Below, one piece after another: positions 43,637 through 52,578 of a stretch of DNA of 64,000 nucleotides. The translations under genes and the position numbers were made by a program. The DNA comes from Chryseobacterium oranimense (GTDB taxonomy: Bacteria; Bacteroidota; Bacteroidia; Flavobacteriales; Weeksellaceae), in the NCBI RefSeq assembly GCF_900129755.1, contig NZ_FQWT01000001.1:62001-126000 (forward strand), written 5' to 3'. Positions within the stretch are counted from its first letter, which is position 1; the number at the start of each line of letters is the position of its first letter. The notes beneath the pieces are model-generated. The model had not been told where the DNA came from and did no database searches. It saw only the letters and a list, made by a program, of their open reading frames with translations.

Positions 43637-43661
43637 AATCTCGCCTTTTTGGGGCGAGATT
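43637..43661 (-). terminator. Rho-independent terminator of odhA-odhB
   Basis: AATCTCGCC (43637-43645) pairs with GGGCGAGATT (43652-43661). The minus strand continues into TTTTTGTA. It lies 26 bp past the odhB stop. Confidence 0.88.
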
Positions 43662-43687
43662 GTGTTAATATTAAAATTTCTTAAATT

Positions 43688-44944
43688 TTATAATCCAAGA
43701 CCTTTTCTTTCGTCACCTCCCATTAGTATTTCAACAGGATTGTCGATACCTTCTTTTACCGCTACAAGGAACCCTACAGATTCTTTACCGTCGATAATTC
43801 TGTGGTCATAAGACATCGCTACATACATCATCGGTCTGATTACTACCTGCCCGTCAACAGCTACCGGTCTCTGGATAATGTTGTGCATTCCTAAGATCGC
43901 AGATTGTGGTGGGTTAATAATTGGTGTAGACATCATAGATCCGAAAGTACCACCGTTGGTAATAGTAAATGTACCGCCAGTCATTTCATCAACCGTAATT
44001 TTACCGTCTCTTACTTTGGTAGCAAGATCTTTGATATTAGCCTCAACTCCTGCGAAAGACATGTTTTCAGCATTTCTCAATACAGGAACCATTAGACCTT
44101 TAGGGCCTGAAACGGCAATTGAAATATCGCAGAAATCGTAGTTTACTTTGAAATCTCCGTCAATAGATGCATTTACATCCGGATACATCTGTAATGCTCT
44201 TGTTACCGCTTTTGTAAAGAAAGACATGAAACCAAGTCCAACTCCGTGCTTTTGAGCAAATTCTTCTTTATATTGCTTTCTTAATCTGAAGATTTCAGAC
44301 ATGTCAACTTCGTTGAAAGTCGTTAACATTGCTGTTTCGTTCTTTACAGCAACCAATCTTGAAGCAATTTTTCTTCTTAGAACTGAAAGTTTAGTCGTCG
44401 TAGTAGTACGTGCACCTGTTGCTGTAGAAGGGCTTCCTCCTAAAGCAGGAACAGCAGCCAATTCTGCATCAGTTTTAGTGATTCTTCCGTCTCTTCCGCT
44501 TCCTGAAACCTGTCCGGCTTCAATACCTTTCTCGTCAAGAATCTTTTTAGCAGCCGGAGATGGAGCTCCTGTTGCATATGTTTGTGGCGCAGCTACCGGA
44601 GCAGCAGGTTTTGGTGCTTCCTGTTTAGCGGGTTCAGCAGCCTTCGGAGCCTCTTCCTGTTTTGGAGCTTCAGCAGCCGGAGCGCTTGCACCTTCAGGCT
44701 TGGCAGCATCCATATCAATTAAACAAACTACCTGGCCAACCTGTACTACATCACCCTCTTCTGCTTTTAACGTGATCACACCGCTTTGTTCTGCAGGTAA
44801 TTCAAGAGTTGCTTTATCTGAGTCTACTTCTGCGATGGGCTGATCTTTTTCTACATAATCACCATCTTTCACAAGCCAAGTTGCAATTTCAACTTCTGTA
44901 ATGGATTCTCCCGGTGAAGGAACTTTCATTTCTAAAACTGACAT
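43688..44944 (-). CDS. odhB: 2-oxoglutarate dehydrogenase E2 (dihydrolipoyl succinyltransferase)
   Basis: 418 residues. An N-terminal lipoyl domain has Lys44 in [11 protein letters not shown], preceded by the PSPGESITE strip typical of succinyltransferases. An Ala/Pro/Lys-rich linker leads to the E3-binding domain ([21 protein letters not shown]) and then the catalytic domain with [16 protein letters not shown] and the PVEILMGG end. It hands the succinyl group to CoA in the TCA cycle. It lies 41 bp downstream of odhA, so the pair is one operon. No lpd gene is included. Confidence 0.95.
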   Translation of the reverse strand: MSVLEMKVPSPGESITEVEIATWLVKDGDYVEKDQPIAEVDSDKATLELPAEQSGVITLKAEEGDVVQVGQVVCLIDMDAAKPEGASAPAAEAPKQEEAPKAAEPAKQEAPKPAAPVAAPQTYATGAPSPAAKKILDEKGIEAGQVSGSGRDGRITKTDAELAAVPALGGSPSTATGARTTTTTKLSVLRRKIASRLVAVKNETAMLTTFNEVDMSEIFRLRKQYKEEFAQKHGVGLGFMSFFTKAVTRALQMYPDVNASIDGDFKVNYDFCDISIAVSGPKGLMVPVLRNAENMSFAGVEANIKDLATKVRDGKITVDEMTGGTFTITNGGTFGSMMSTPIINPPQSAILGMHNIIQRPVAVDGQVVIRPMMYVAMSYDHRIIDGKESVGFLVAVKEGIDNPVEILMGGDERKGLGL

Positions 44945-44985
44945 ATTGAGTATTTTTTATTTTTTTAATTGGATATTATTCTTAA

Positions 44986-47799
44986 TTACGCTGTAACAGG
45001 TCTTTTTACTGGAGCATCGTCTCTGTCGAAAACTCTGTTGATTACAGCATTCTGATTTTTCTCAAACATTTTGTGACTTCCCGGAGCCGGAGCACCGCTT
45101 GGTACCGGAGCGATTACCTGGATTCCCGTATCTCTGAAGTTTCTCAGGATATAAGACCATGCCCCCATGTTTTCAGGTTCCTCCTGAGCCCACACCAGTT
45201 GCGTTCTGTTGTCATATTTGCTGAAGATCGCTTCAATAGCATCTGTCTGAAGCGGATATAACTGCTCGAATCTTACTAATGCAATATTTTCACAGTTCAG
45301 TTCTTCTTTCTTGGCTAATAATTCGAAGTATAATTTACCTGAACACAACACTAGTTTCTCTACCTTTTTAGGATCTGCTGAAGGATCGTCCAGGATTGGC
45401 TGGAATGAACCGTTTGCAAAATCTTCAAGCGGAGAAACCACTTTAGGGTGTCTCAGTAAAGATTTAGGGCTCATTACGATCAACGGTTTTCTGAATGACC
45501 ATTTCAGCTGTCTTCTTAATAAGTGGAAATAGTTGGCAGGTGAAGTGATATTCGCAACCACCATATTTTCGTTCGCACAAAGCGTTAAGAATCTTTCTAA
45601 TCTTGCTGAAGAGTGTTCTGCACCCTGGCCTTCCGAACCGTGAGGCAATAACATCACCAATCCATCCTGGATTTTCCATTTTTCCTCAGCTGCAGCCAGA
45701 TACTGGTCAACGATGATCTGAGCACCATTCACGAAATCTCCGAACTGCGCTTCCCAGATGGTTAATGTATTAGGAGAAGCCATAGCATATCCGTAATCGA
45801 AACCTAGAACCCCATATTCAGAAAGGTGAGAGTTGTATACATCAAATCTGTTTTCAGATACGTGTCTTAACGGGATATATTCTTCTTCCGTATCTTCAGT
45901 CTTCACAACGGCATGTCTGTGAGAGAATGTTCCTCTTTCCACATCTTCCCCGGAAATTCTCACGTTGTGCCCTTCCACAAGAAGTGTAGCATAAGCTAAC
46001 CACTCTCCTAAAGCCCAATCTAATGAGTTTCCTTCAATAGCTTTGATACGGTTCTCGAATAGTCTTGTAATTTTATTGATGAACTTTTTATCAGCAGGAA
46101 GGGTTGACATTTTAATAGCCAGCTCCTTAAGCTTCTCTAAGTTATATTTTGTATCTACAGGAATCTGAACAGCTCCTCTTTTTCCAATCGGGTAATTGGT
46201 CCAGTCTTCAGCCATGAACAGGTCCATAACATTTTTCTCAATCTCTTTGGACGCATCAAAATCTTTATCCAGAAGAGCTTTGAATTCCGTTTCCATTTTA
46301 GCAATCACATCATTGGATGTAATGCTGTCTTTAAGCAATTTATCTTTATAAATTTCTCTTGGATTCGGGTGTTTTGAAATGGTTTTATATAAATTAGGCT
46401 GTGTAAATCTTGGCTCATCACCTTCATTGTGTCCATATTTTCTATATCCTAAAAGGTCGATGTAAACATCTTTCCCGAATTTAGCTCTGAAATCGGCCGC
46501 AAAGTGGATGGCATGAACAACAGCTTCGGCATCATCTGCATTGACGTGCATTACAGGAGATTCCGTAACCTTTGCAATGTCTGTACAATACGTTGAAGAT
46601 CTTGCATCCATATAATTGGTTGTAAATGAAACCTGGTTATTGACAACGATATGAACCGTACCTCCTGTTCTGTACCCTTCCAAAGTCATCATCTGGGCAA
46701 CTTCGTAAGCAATACCTTGTCCGGCAATGGCTCCATCACCATGGATGATGATCGGTAAAACTTTAGAGTAGTCTTTATATTTATCGTCTACTTTCGCACG
46801 GCAGATCCCTTCTACAAGAGCAGCCACTGTTTCAAGGTGAGACGGGTTAGGAGTCAGGTTTATGGAAACCTCTTCTCCTGAAGCTGTTTTGATCTTTTTA
46901 GATGATCCTAAGTGATATTTAACGTCACCGGAGAATACATCTTCTTCGAACTCCTTCCCTTCAAATTCCGAGAAGATCTGCTTGTAAGATTTCCCGAAAA
47001 TATTGGTCAGTACATTCAATCTACCTCTGTGGGCCATTCCCAATACCACCTCATCCACTCCCAGCTGAGAAGACCTTGTGATCAACTGATCCAAAGCAGG
47101 AATCAATGTTTCACCTCCTTCCAGTGAGAATCTTTTCTGTCCTACAAATTTTGTGTGAAGATAGTTTTCAAAGGCTACTGCCTGATTTAATTTTAATAAA
47201 ATCTCAGTTTTTTCATTCGCAGAAAGGTTTGGGTGATTTTCATTCACCTGAAGCCATTTTTTGATGAAATCTTTTTCTTCAACGTTGTTGATGTGCATAT
47301 ATTCCACCCCAATAGAATCGCAGTAGATATTTTCAAGATGCTTGATCAGATCTGCCAGTGTTGCAGGTTCTTTCATTCCTGTTTCAACGGCGCAGTTGAA
47401 TTTTGTATTTAAATCTTCTTTCGAAAGACCGAAGTTTTCTATGTCTAAAGTAGGAGTATAGTGTCTTCTTTCTCTTACTGGGTTTGTTTTGGTAAACAGG
47501 TGCCCTCTCGTTCTATAAGCCTCAATAAGGTTTACTACCTTGAATTCTTTTTTGATGTGCTCAGGAATTTCCCCACCGGCAGCTGCCTGGGAAATCTGCT
47601 GTACTGCCGGAGCAGCGCTGGCCGGAGCCTGGATGTATTGGATGTTATCGTCATCTCCGTAGTTCTCCAAAGCGAAATCAAACCCTTGAAAAAAGGCTTT
47701 CCATGATGGCTCTAAAGAATCCGGGAATTTTAAGTACTGTTGGTATAAATCCTCAATTAACTGAGAATGAGCTGCGTTTAGGAATGAAAATCTGTCCAT
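44986..47799 (-). CDS. odhA: 2-oxoglutarate dehydrogenase E1
   Basis: 937 residues, typical length for OdhA/SucA. The N-terminal E2-binding stretch (SQLIEDLYQQYLKFPDSLEPSW) leads into the thiamine diphosphate domains: GMAHRGRLNVL, the IIHGDGAIAGQGIAYE motif (GDG...), and late DYGYAMASP and LPHGSEGQGAEHSSAR. It decarboxylates 2-oxoglutarate onto thiamine diphosphate. A TAAATTTG element at 47846-47853 (minus strand) is the candidate promoter. Confidence 0.96.
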   Translation of the reverse strand: MDRFSFLNAAHSQLIEDLYQQYLKFPDSLEPSWKAFFQGFDFALENYGDDDNIQYIQAPASAAPAVQQISQAAAGGEIPEHIKKEFKVVNLIEAYRTRGHLFTKTNPVRERRHYTPTLDIENFGLSKEDLNTKFNCAVETGMKEPATLADLIKHLENIYCDSIGVEYMHINNVEEKDFIKKWLQVNENHPNLSANEKTEILLKLNQAVAFENYLHTKFVGQKRFSLEGGETLIPALDQLITRSSQLGVDEVVLGMAHRGRLNVLTNIFGKSYKQIFSEFEGKEFEEDVFSGDVKYHLGSSKKIKTASGEEVSINLTPNPSHLETVAALVEGICRAKVDDKYKDYSKVLPIIIHGDGAIAGQGIAYEVAQMMTLEGYRTGGTVHIVVNNQVSFTTNYMDARSSTYCTDIAKVTESPVMHVNADDAEAVVHAIHFAADFRAKFGKDVYIDLLGYRKYGHNEGDEPRFTQPNLYKTISKHPNPREIYKDKLLKDSITSNDVIAKMETEFKALLDKDFDASKEIEKNVMDLFMAEDWTNYPIGKRGAVQIPVDTKYNLEKLKELAIKMSTLPADKKFINKITRLFENRIKAIEGNSLDWALGEWLAYATLLVEGHNVRISGEDVERGTFSHRHAVVKTEDTEEEYIPLRHVSENRFDVYNSHLSEYGVLGFDYGYAMASPNTLTIWEAQFGDFVNGAQIIVDQYLAAAEEKWKIQDGLVMLLPHGSEGQGAEHSSARLERFLTLCANENMVVANITSPANYFHLLRRQLKWSFRKPLIVMSPKSLLRHPKVVSPLEDFANGSFQPILDDPSADPKKVEKLVLCSGKLYFELLAKKEELNCENIALVRFEQLYPLQTDAIEAIFSKYDNRTQLVWAQEEPENMGAWSYILRNFRDTGIQVIAPVPSGAPAPGSHKMFEKNQNAVINRVFDRDDAPVKRPVTA

Positions 47800-47845
47800 T
47801 ATTACAGTTTATCTATTATTAAAATTTATTTGTAGAATTAATCTT

Positions 47846-47853
47846 CAAATTTA
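47846..47853 (-). promoter_or_regulatory. -7 promoter element for odhA-odhB
   Basis: TAAATTTG on the minus strand, 46 nt upstream of the ATG. No clear -33 TTG is seen. Confidence 0.4.
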
Positions 47854-47923
47854 ATAAAAAAAACCGAGTTAAGACAGCCTGAAACCGTTAAAAAAAATTA
47901 AGAAAAAAATAATCGGAAAAAAA

Positions 47924-48964
47924 TTACTTATACACTGATAATGAGAGCTTAAGATTCACCTCCTGTCCTTCAATCGGACGCTCAATAAAGGTCTGGCGGA
48001 TATCCCCGAAGCGCATCTCATCTTTTTTGGCCTTCTGAATCAGCTGCTGAACAGCCCGTATTCTGCCTTCATAATTTCCTTTGTAGTACATTACGTAATT
48101 CTGGGAAGGATTTACAGTCCGGAAACTGAAATTATTATCCGGAACTCCGATCTTTTTGGAAAGGGGAATTCCCAGGAAATAGGAAACTTCTTTATCTTTA
48201 TAGTTGTCGGCATCGGTAATCAGTACCGGAAAGCCGAATTCATCATCTTTTTTACCAAGATCCATCGTCACATAGTTATAAACTTTGCTGTAATTCATAA
48301 CGATATTTTTATAGAGCGCCTCTTTTTTGTTGGATGCGCTTACATTAATTCCCAGAAGCAGCTTATTTTCTTCATTTTCCACCATTAAGCTGTCGTATTT
48401 AATGGAAGCCATCTGGTTATCCTTTTCCACTTTGTTACCCAGTACGTTTTTGAGATTCACCATGCTTTTGTTGATGTTTTCAGCAAAGCGGTCTTCTGTC
48501 CAGAAATTTTCCACTCTTCTCAGTACGGAAAGTTTAGGAGTATGCACGTACCAGGTAATTTTTGTTTTATCCGGAGAAACAGCCTTGAACTGAACATCCA
48601 CTACCGTCGGGTTTTCATTCCGGTCTTCGAAAAGCTGGTATCTCAGGCTTTTTGCCGGATTTTCATAGCGGATGAACATTTCCCCATCCGTATCATTTTT
48701 CGGGTCTACATAACTGATAGCGCTTCCCTGCCCTTCGTAAGGCGTATAATAATCGATATCAATGGATGGTGAACTTGTAAAAAAGTTGTTCCATCTGGTG
48801 AAATGCTGAAGATTATTAAACTGGGAAAAGACTTTATCCAATGGATAATCGATCTCCTTTTCAATCTTAAAATCCTTGTTTTCGTCCACGAAAAAATACA
48901 TGGAAGCAGCATAAGCACCTACCACAAGAACAAGAATTACGGCTATTATTTTAAAAAAACGCAT
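47924..48964 (-). CDS. SRPBCC-fold protein with N-terminal membrane anchor
   Basis: 346 residues. One hydrophobic helix at residues 3-23 (FFKIIAVILVLVVGAYAASM) is followed by an SRPBCC/START-like lipid-binding domain (KIEKEIDYPLDKVFSQFNNL, and SLRYQLFEDRN). A second, less clear domain follows that may be a GyrI-like ligand-binding part (FPVLITDADNYKDKEVSYFL). The ligand is unknown. The start at 48964 is favoured; the frame to 48982 adds implausible residues. A -7 element at 48969-48976 would place the start almost at the 5' end of the mRNA. Confidence 0.75.
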   Translation of the reverse strand: MRFFKIIAVILVLVVGAYAASMYFFVDENKDFKIEKEIDYPLDKVFSQFNNLQHFTRWNNFFTSSPSIDIDYYTPYEGQGSAISYVDPKNDTDGEMFIRYENPAKSLRYQLFEDRNENPTVVDVQFKAVSPDKTKITWYVHTPKLSVLRRVENFWTEDRFAENINKSMVNLKNVLGNKVEKDNQMASIKYDSLMVENEENKLLLGINVSASNKKEALYKNIVMNYSKVYNYVTMDLGKKDDEFGFPVLITDADNYKDKEVSYFLGIPLSKKIGVPDNNFSFRTVNPSQNYVMYYKGNYEGRIRAVQQLIQKAKKDEMRFGDIRQTFIERPIEGQEVNLKLSLSVYK

Positions 48965-48968
48965 CGCA

Positions 48969-48976
48969 CAAAAGTA
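48969..48976 (-). promoter_or_regulatory. -7 promoter element adjacent to the SRPBCC gene start
   Basis: TACTTTTG on the minus strand ends 5 nt before the ATG at 48964, implying a leaderless or nearly leaderless transcript if used. Confidence 0.45.
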
Positions 48977-49206
48977 ATACAAATAAAAAAAGTAACCAAT
49001 ATCTTAATTATTTTGGTCCATGAAGCTGTAAAATAAACCAGATTTAAAAAGGTGAATTATATCATTTAATTTTTTGAAAAAACCTCATTTTAACTGGCAA
49101 TTTTAATTATTAATGAACTATTTTATAAAAATAACTCCACTTTTAAACAACAAAATAACGGTATATTTTTTGATGGGTGAAAAACCCTAAAATTAAATAT
49201 TTTTCT

Positions 49207-50667
49207 ATGAAGAAGTTATTTGTATTTCCTTTGATTTTACTCTTTTCAATGGGCTTTGCCCAGTATTCAGTTTCAGAAATCCCTGAAGACGGCTATCTTA
49301 AAGATTTCGATATTGCAGTGGATATTATCCGGAAGCAGCATCCTAATCCTTACAGGTTTCACAGCAAAGAAATTATTACCAGAAAACTGGATTCACTTCG
49401 TAATGAAATTAAAAAAGATCCCGGCTATATTAATTTACTGATTAACAATCCTACAAGAATAATTGGTGACGGCCACAGTTCTTTTGGTACCGATTCCAAT
49501 TATTTTGAGGATGTTATGAACTCCATCTACTACTTCCCTCTTTCAACTTACGTACATAACGGGATTATATATGTAAACGGAGCCAACAAATACGCTATCG
49601 AAACAGGAAGTGAAATCCTTGAAATTAACGGTTTAAATGCAGATTCCATTCTGAAAAGAATCCCTAAAGCCGCAGATGGAAATATTAAAGTGGAAGATGT
49701 AGATATAGCCTTCAATATCCCTTTTATTTTAAAGAACCGGACCAACGATTTTACCGTAAAATATAAAGCTTTAAACGGAGCGCAAAAAACAGTGAAAATA
49801 AACGGTATAAAGTATCCTCAATATTACTATGAAGCCAAACATGCCGTACTGCCTATTGACCTGGTTTCGGAAAGCTACGGAATTTACGGTTACAAAATAG
49901 ATCCGGAAACCTATTATTTATCGGTAAAATCCTTCTCTTACGACGAAAGTTTTTTTTATGAAAGATTAAAGAAGTATTTCCAGGAAATGAGGAATCTGAA
50001 ATCCAAAAAGCTTATCATAGATATTCGTAACAATTCAGGCGGTGCTATCAGTAACGTAGCTTTATTGTATTCTTTTATAGCTACAGATAAAAGCTTCAAT
50101 AATGAATACAAATACGGAACCCAGGTTGTTGATATCAACTACACTGACTATCTGATAGATCCGCAAACCAGCCAGTATTATTCCGATAAAGACATTACAG
50201 ATCTGAATAATTTTATGAGGCAGCGTTTTGACAAAGGAGAAAAAGGAGACTATTATTTCGGAAATTCAAGGCTTGATAATACCTATATAAAAAGCTATCC
50301 CAGAGATGGATTGTTTTTTGATGGTAAGACTATGCTTCTGACCAATAACCGCACTTTCTCCGCGGCCACTTATTTTGCTTCTTTATTCAAAACTGAAAAA
50401 AGAGGAGAAATTGTAGGGAAAGAAACAGGCTCATGCAGTAATTTCACCACTGCGGCATGGTTTATTACTTACAAGCTTCCTCATACTAAATCCACTCTTT
50501 CCATTCCACGGACAGAAATTTTCTTTAATAATAATGATCAAGACCATGTTGCCAATTGCACAGGCGTAATCCCTGATCATACTATTAAAAGTGATTATTT
50601 TTTGAAATCGTTAAAAGAACAGAAAGATCCCGAGCTGGAATACTCCCTGAAACTGCTTTCTCAATAA
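49207..50667 (+). CDS. S41 family peptidase (C-terminal processing protease-like)
   Basis: 486 residues with a signal peptide (MKKLFVFPLILLFSMGFAQ). The S41 catalytic domain has LIIDIRNNSGGAISNV and the nucleophile region TNNRTFSAATYFASL (Ser in the TFSAAT motif), followed by GKETGSCSNF. No PDZ domain is clear at the position seen in CtpA-type proteases, so it resembles the tricorn-core/IRBP-like branch. It is probably periplasmic or secreted. The start at 49207 is chosen because the signal peptide begins there. It ends at the strong hairpin at 50689-50718. Confidence 0.85.
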   Translation: MKKLFVFPLILLFSMGFAQYSVSEIPEDGYLKDFDIAVDIIRKQHPNPYRFHSKEIITRKLDSLRNEIKKDPGYINLLINNPTRIIGDGHSSFGTDSNYFEDVMNSIYYFPLSTYVHNGIIYVNGANKYAIETGSEILEINGLNADSILKRIPKAADGNIKVEDVDIAFNIPFILKNRTNDFTVKYKALNGAQKTVKINGIKYPQYYYEAKHAVLPIDLVSESYGIYGYKIDPETYYLSVKSFSYDESFFYERLKKYFQEMRNLKSKKLIIDIRNNSGGAISNVALLYSFIATDKSFNNEYKYGTQVVDINYTDYLIDPQTSQYYSDKDITDLNNFMRQRFDKGEKGDYYFGNSRLDNTYIKSYPRDGLFFDGKTMLLTNNRTFSAATYFASLFKTEKRGEIVGKETGSCSNFTTAAWFITYKLPHTKSTLSIPRTEIFFNNNDQDHVANCTGVIPDHTIKSDYFLKSLKEQKDPELEYSLKLLSQ

Positions 50668-50688
50668 AAGATTGAAGTTTGAATATAC

Positions 50689-50718
50689 AAAAAGAGGAAA
50701 CCTTTGGTTTCCTCTTTT
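50689..50718. terminator. Bidirectional terminator between the S41 gene and glgC
   Basis: AAAAGAGGAAACC pairs perfectly with GGTTTCCTCTTTT around TTT. It is flanked by A and T stretches and lies between two convergent genes. Confidence 0.9.
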
Positions 50719-50756
50719 CTTTTTAGACTAATCAATCAGCCAGTCCTATTTTTTTA

Positions 50757-52025
50757 TTAACCGATATGGGTTCCTGAAGGAAGAACGGCTCCTTTTTTCA
50801 CCACTACAATTCCATCCTGAACGGAATGGGTTCCGTAGTCGCCATCCGGAATGTGTTTTCCTCCTATAATTTTCACGTTATCGCCAATGTAGCAATTTTT
50901 GTCAAGGATCGCTTTTTCAATGTAACAGTATTTCCCTATACCCATATTCGGTCGTCCGCTTCTGTCGTTAAGGACAATTTCTGTGGTGTTCTGATAAAAA
51001 TCCGCACCCATAACGTAAGAATTCACGATGGTACTTCCTTTATCTATTCTCGTTCTGTTTCCAATCACAGAATTTTCGATCTTATCGGCCATAATGATAC
51101 ATCCGTCTCCGAAAACAGCTTTACTTACATATGAACCGTTGATTTTTGACGGTGGAAGCATTCTTGCTCTTGTATAGATCGGTGAAGAGGAAAAAAGATT
51201 AAACTGTGGAAAATCCTGACATAAATCCAGATTGGCCTCATAAAATGATTCTATCGTTCCGATATCTGTCCAATAACCTTCATACTGATAACTTAATGTT
51301 TTGTATTTCCCGATTGAATTCGGAATAATATCTTTCCCGAAATCGTCGCCGGCTCCTTCTTCAAACATTTTTTTAAGAATGGTTCTCGTGAAGATATAAA
51401 TTCCCATCGAGGCCAGATATTCTTTTCCTTTATGCTTGTTTTCTTCCGAAACTTCAGATTTCAGCCCTTCCAGGATATCATACTCCGGTTTTTCATAAAA
51501 AGAGGTAATGTTTCCGTCATCATCAGACTTCAAAATTCCGAATCCTGTAGCATCCTTTGCCACTACGGGGATAGTCGCAATGGTGACATCGCCTCCGTTT
51601 TCAATATGAAAATCCAGCATTTCCCTGAAATCCATCTGGTAAAGCTGGTCGCCGGAAAGGATCAGGATATAATCGTAATCATACTTTTCAAGATGCTTCA
51701 TCGACTGGCGGACCGCATCTGCCGTTCCCTGATACCAGCTGTCATTTTCCACATTCTGTTCAGCAGCAAGGATATCTACAAAGCCTTTGCTGAAAATATC
51801 AAAGTGATAGGAATTCTTGATATGTGAATTTAACGAAGCTGAGTTGAACTGTGTTAAAACCAGGATCTTATTCAGTCCCGAGTTCAGACAGTTGGATATA
51901 GGAATATCTACCAGCCTGTATTTTCCTGCAATAGGAACTGCCGGTTTTGATCTTGAATACGTTAACGGGAATAATCTTGTTCCCCTGCCGCCTCCCAATA
52001 CAATGGAGATTACATTTCGTTTCAT
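50757..52025 (-). CDS. glgC: Glucose-1-phosphate adenylyltransferase (ADP-glucose pyrophosphorylase)
   Basis: 422 residues. The N-terminal nucleotidyl transferase domain has GGGRGTRLFPLTYSRSKPAV and DIPISNCLNSG. LSGDQLYQMDFREML is the metal-binding region. A C-terminal left-handed beta-helix carries hexapeptide repeats (NSVIGNRTRIDKGSTIVNS). It makes ADP-glucose, the first committed step of glycogen synthesis. It is last in the glgB-glgA-lipoprotein-glgC operon, 13 bp after the lipoprotein gene. Confidence 0.96.
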   Translation of the reverse strand: MKRNVISIVLGGGRGTRLFPLTYSRSKPAVPIAGKYRLVDIPISNCLNSGLNKILVLTQFNSASLNSHIKNSYHFDIFSKGFVDILAAEQNVENDSWYQGTADAVRQSMKHLEKYDYDYILILSGDQLYQMDFREMLDFHIENGGDVTIATIPVVAKDATGFGILKSDDDGNITSFYEKPEYDILEGLKSEVSEENKHKGKEYLASMGIYIFTRTILKKMFEEGAGDDFGKDIIPNSIGKYKTLSYQYEGYWTDIGTIESFYEANLDLCQDFPQFNLFSSSPIYTRARMLPPSKINGSYVSKAVFGDGCIIMADKIENSVIGNRTRIDKGSTIVNSYVMGADFYQNTTEIVLNDRSGRPNMGIGKYCYIEKAILDKNCYIGDNVKIIGGKHIPDGDYGTHSVQDGIVVVKKGAVLPSGTHIG

Positions 52026-52038
52026 ATATATCGTGCGT

Positions 52039-52575
52039 TTATTGAATTATATTTACTGTTCTGTTCTTAGTGTTTACGACCAACCTGAAGCATTCTTTAT
52101 TTTCATATTTGAGATCCTGATTATAGACAATAACCCTGAAGTCGCCATTATTATTCAGTTCCAGTACTTCTCTGTCTACATTATAGATTTCTATATAATG
52201 CTTCTTCAGTTCGCTCCTGAATAATGCATTGGTTATCAGAACGTCCATCACATCTACGGTCTTCATGGCAAAATCATCCATATCTTTTCTGTACAAAGCC
52301 TGCCAGCCTTTCCCGTATTTCTGTTCCAGTGCTGCATAGGTTCTTTTATTTGCAGCATTAACCATTTTTTCCTGTTCAGGATCAATCATACAACCGGCTA
52401 CGGAATAATGCTTAATTTTCCATTTTTCCGAAATACCATCCATTGCTTCCTGTGCCCCCATTACCGGAAGTCCGTATCCGTAAATCCAGTAATATCCTCC
52501 ATGATAACTCCCTTCATCTTTTTTACATGAAAAAAGAATTGCCATCATTATGAAAAGGGAACAGAAAACTTTCAT
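52039..52575 (-). CDS. Lipoprotein of unknown function in the glycogen operon
   Basis: 178 residues. A lipoprotein signal peptide (MKVFCSLFIMMAILFSC, lipobox Cys17) is followed by KKDEG and an aromatic, Gly-rich start (YHGGYYWIYGYG). The rest mixes helices (NAANKRTYAALEQKYGKG) and strands (GDFRVIVYNQDL, VVNTKNRTVNI). I do not recognise a family. It lies 3 bp after glgA and 13 bp before glgC, so it is certainly in the operon. A lipid-anchored envelope protein among cytosolic glycogen enzymes is unexpected. Confidence 0.7.
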   Translation of the reverse strand: MKVFCSLFIMMAILFSCKKDEGSYHGGYYWIYGYGLPVMGAQEAMDGISEKWKIKHYSVAGCMIDPEQEKMVNAANKRTYAALEQKYGKGWQALYRKDMDDFAMKTVDVMDVLITNALFRSELKKHYIEIYNVDREVLELNNNGDFRVIVYNQDLKYENKECFRLVVNTKNRTVNIIQ

Positions 52576-52578
52576 CCA

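Noticed and set aside
44301..44843. 180-residue plus-strand frame opposite odhB
   Set aside because: It is the complement of the Ala/Pro-rich linker of the succinyltransferase, giving a low-complexity Ala/Ser/Gly frame with no domain.
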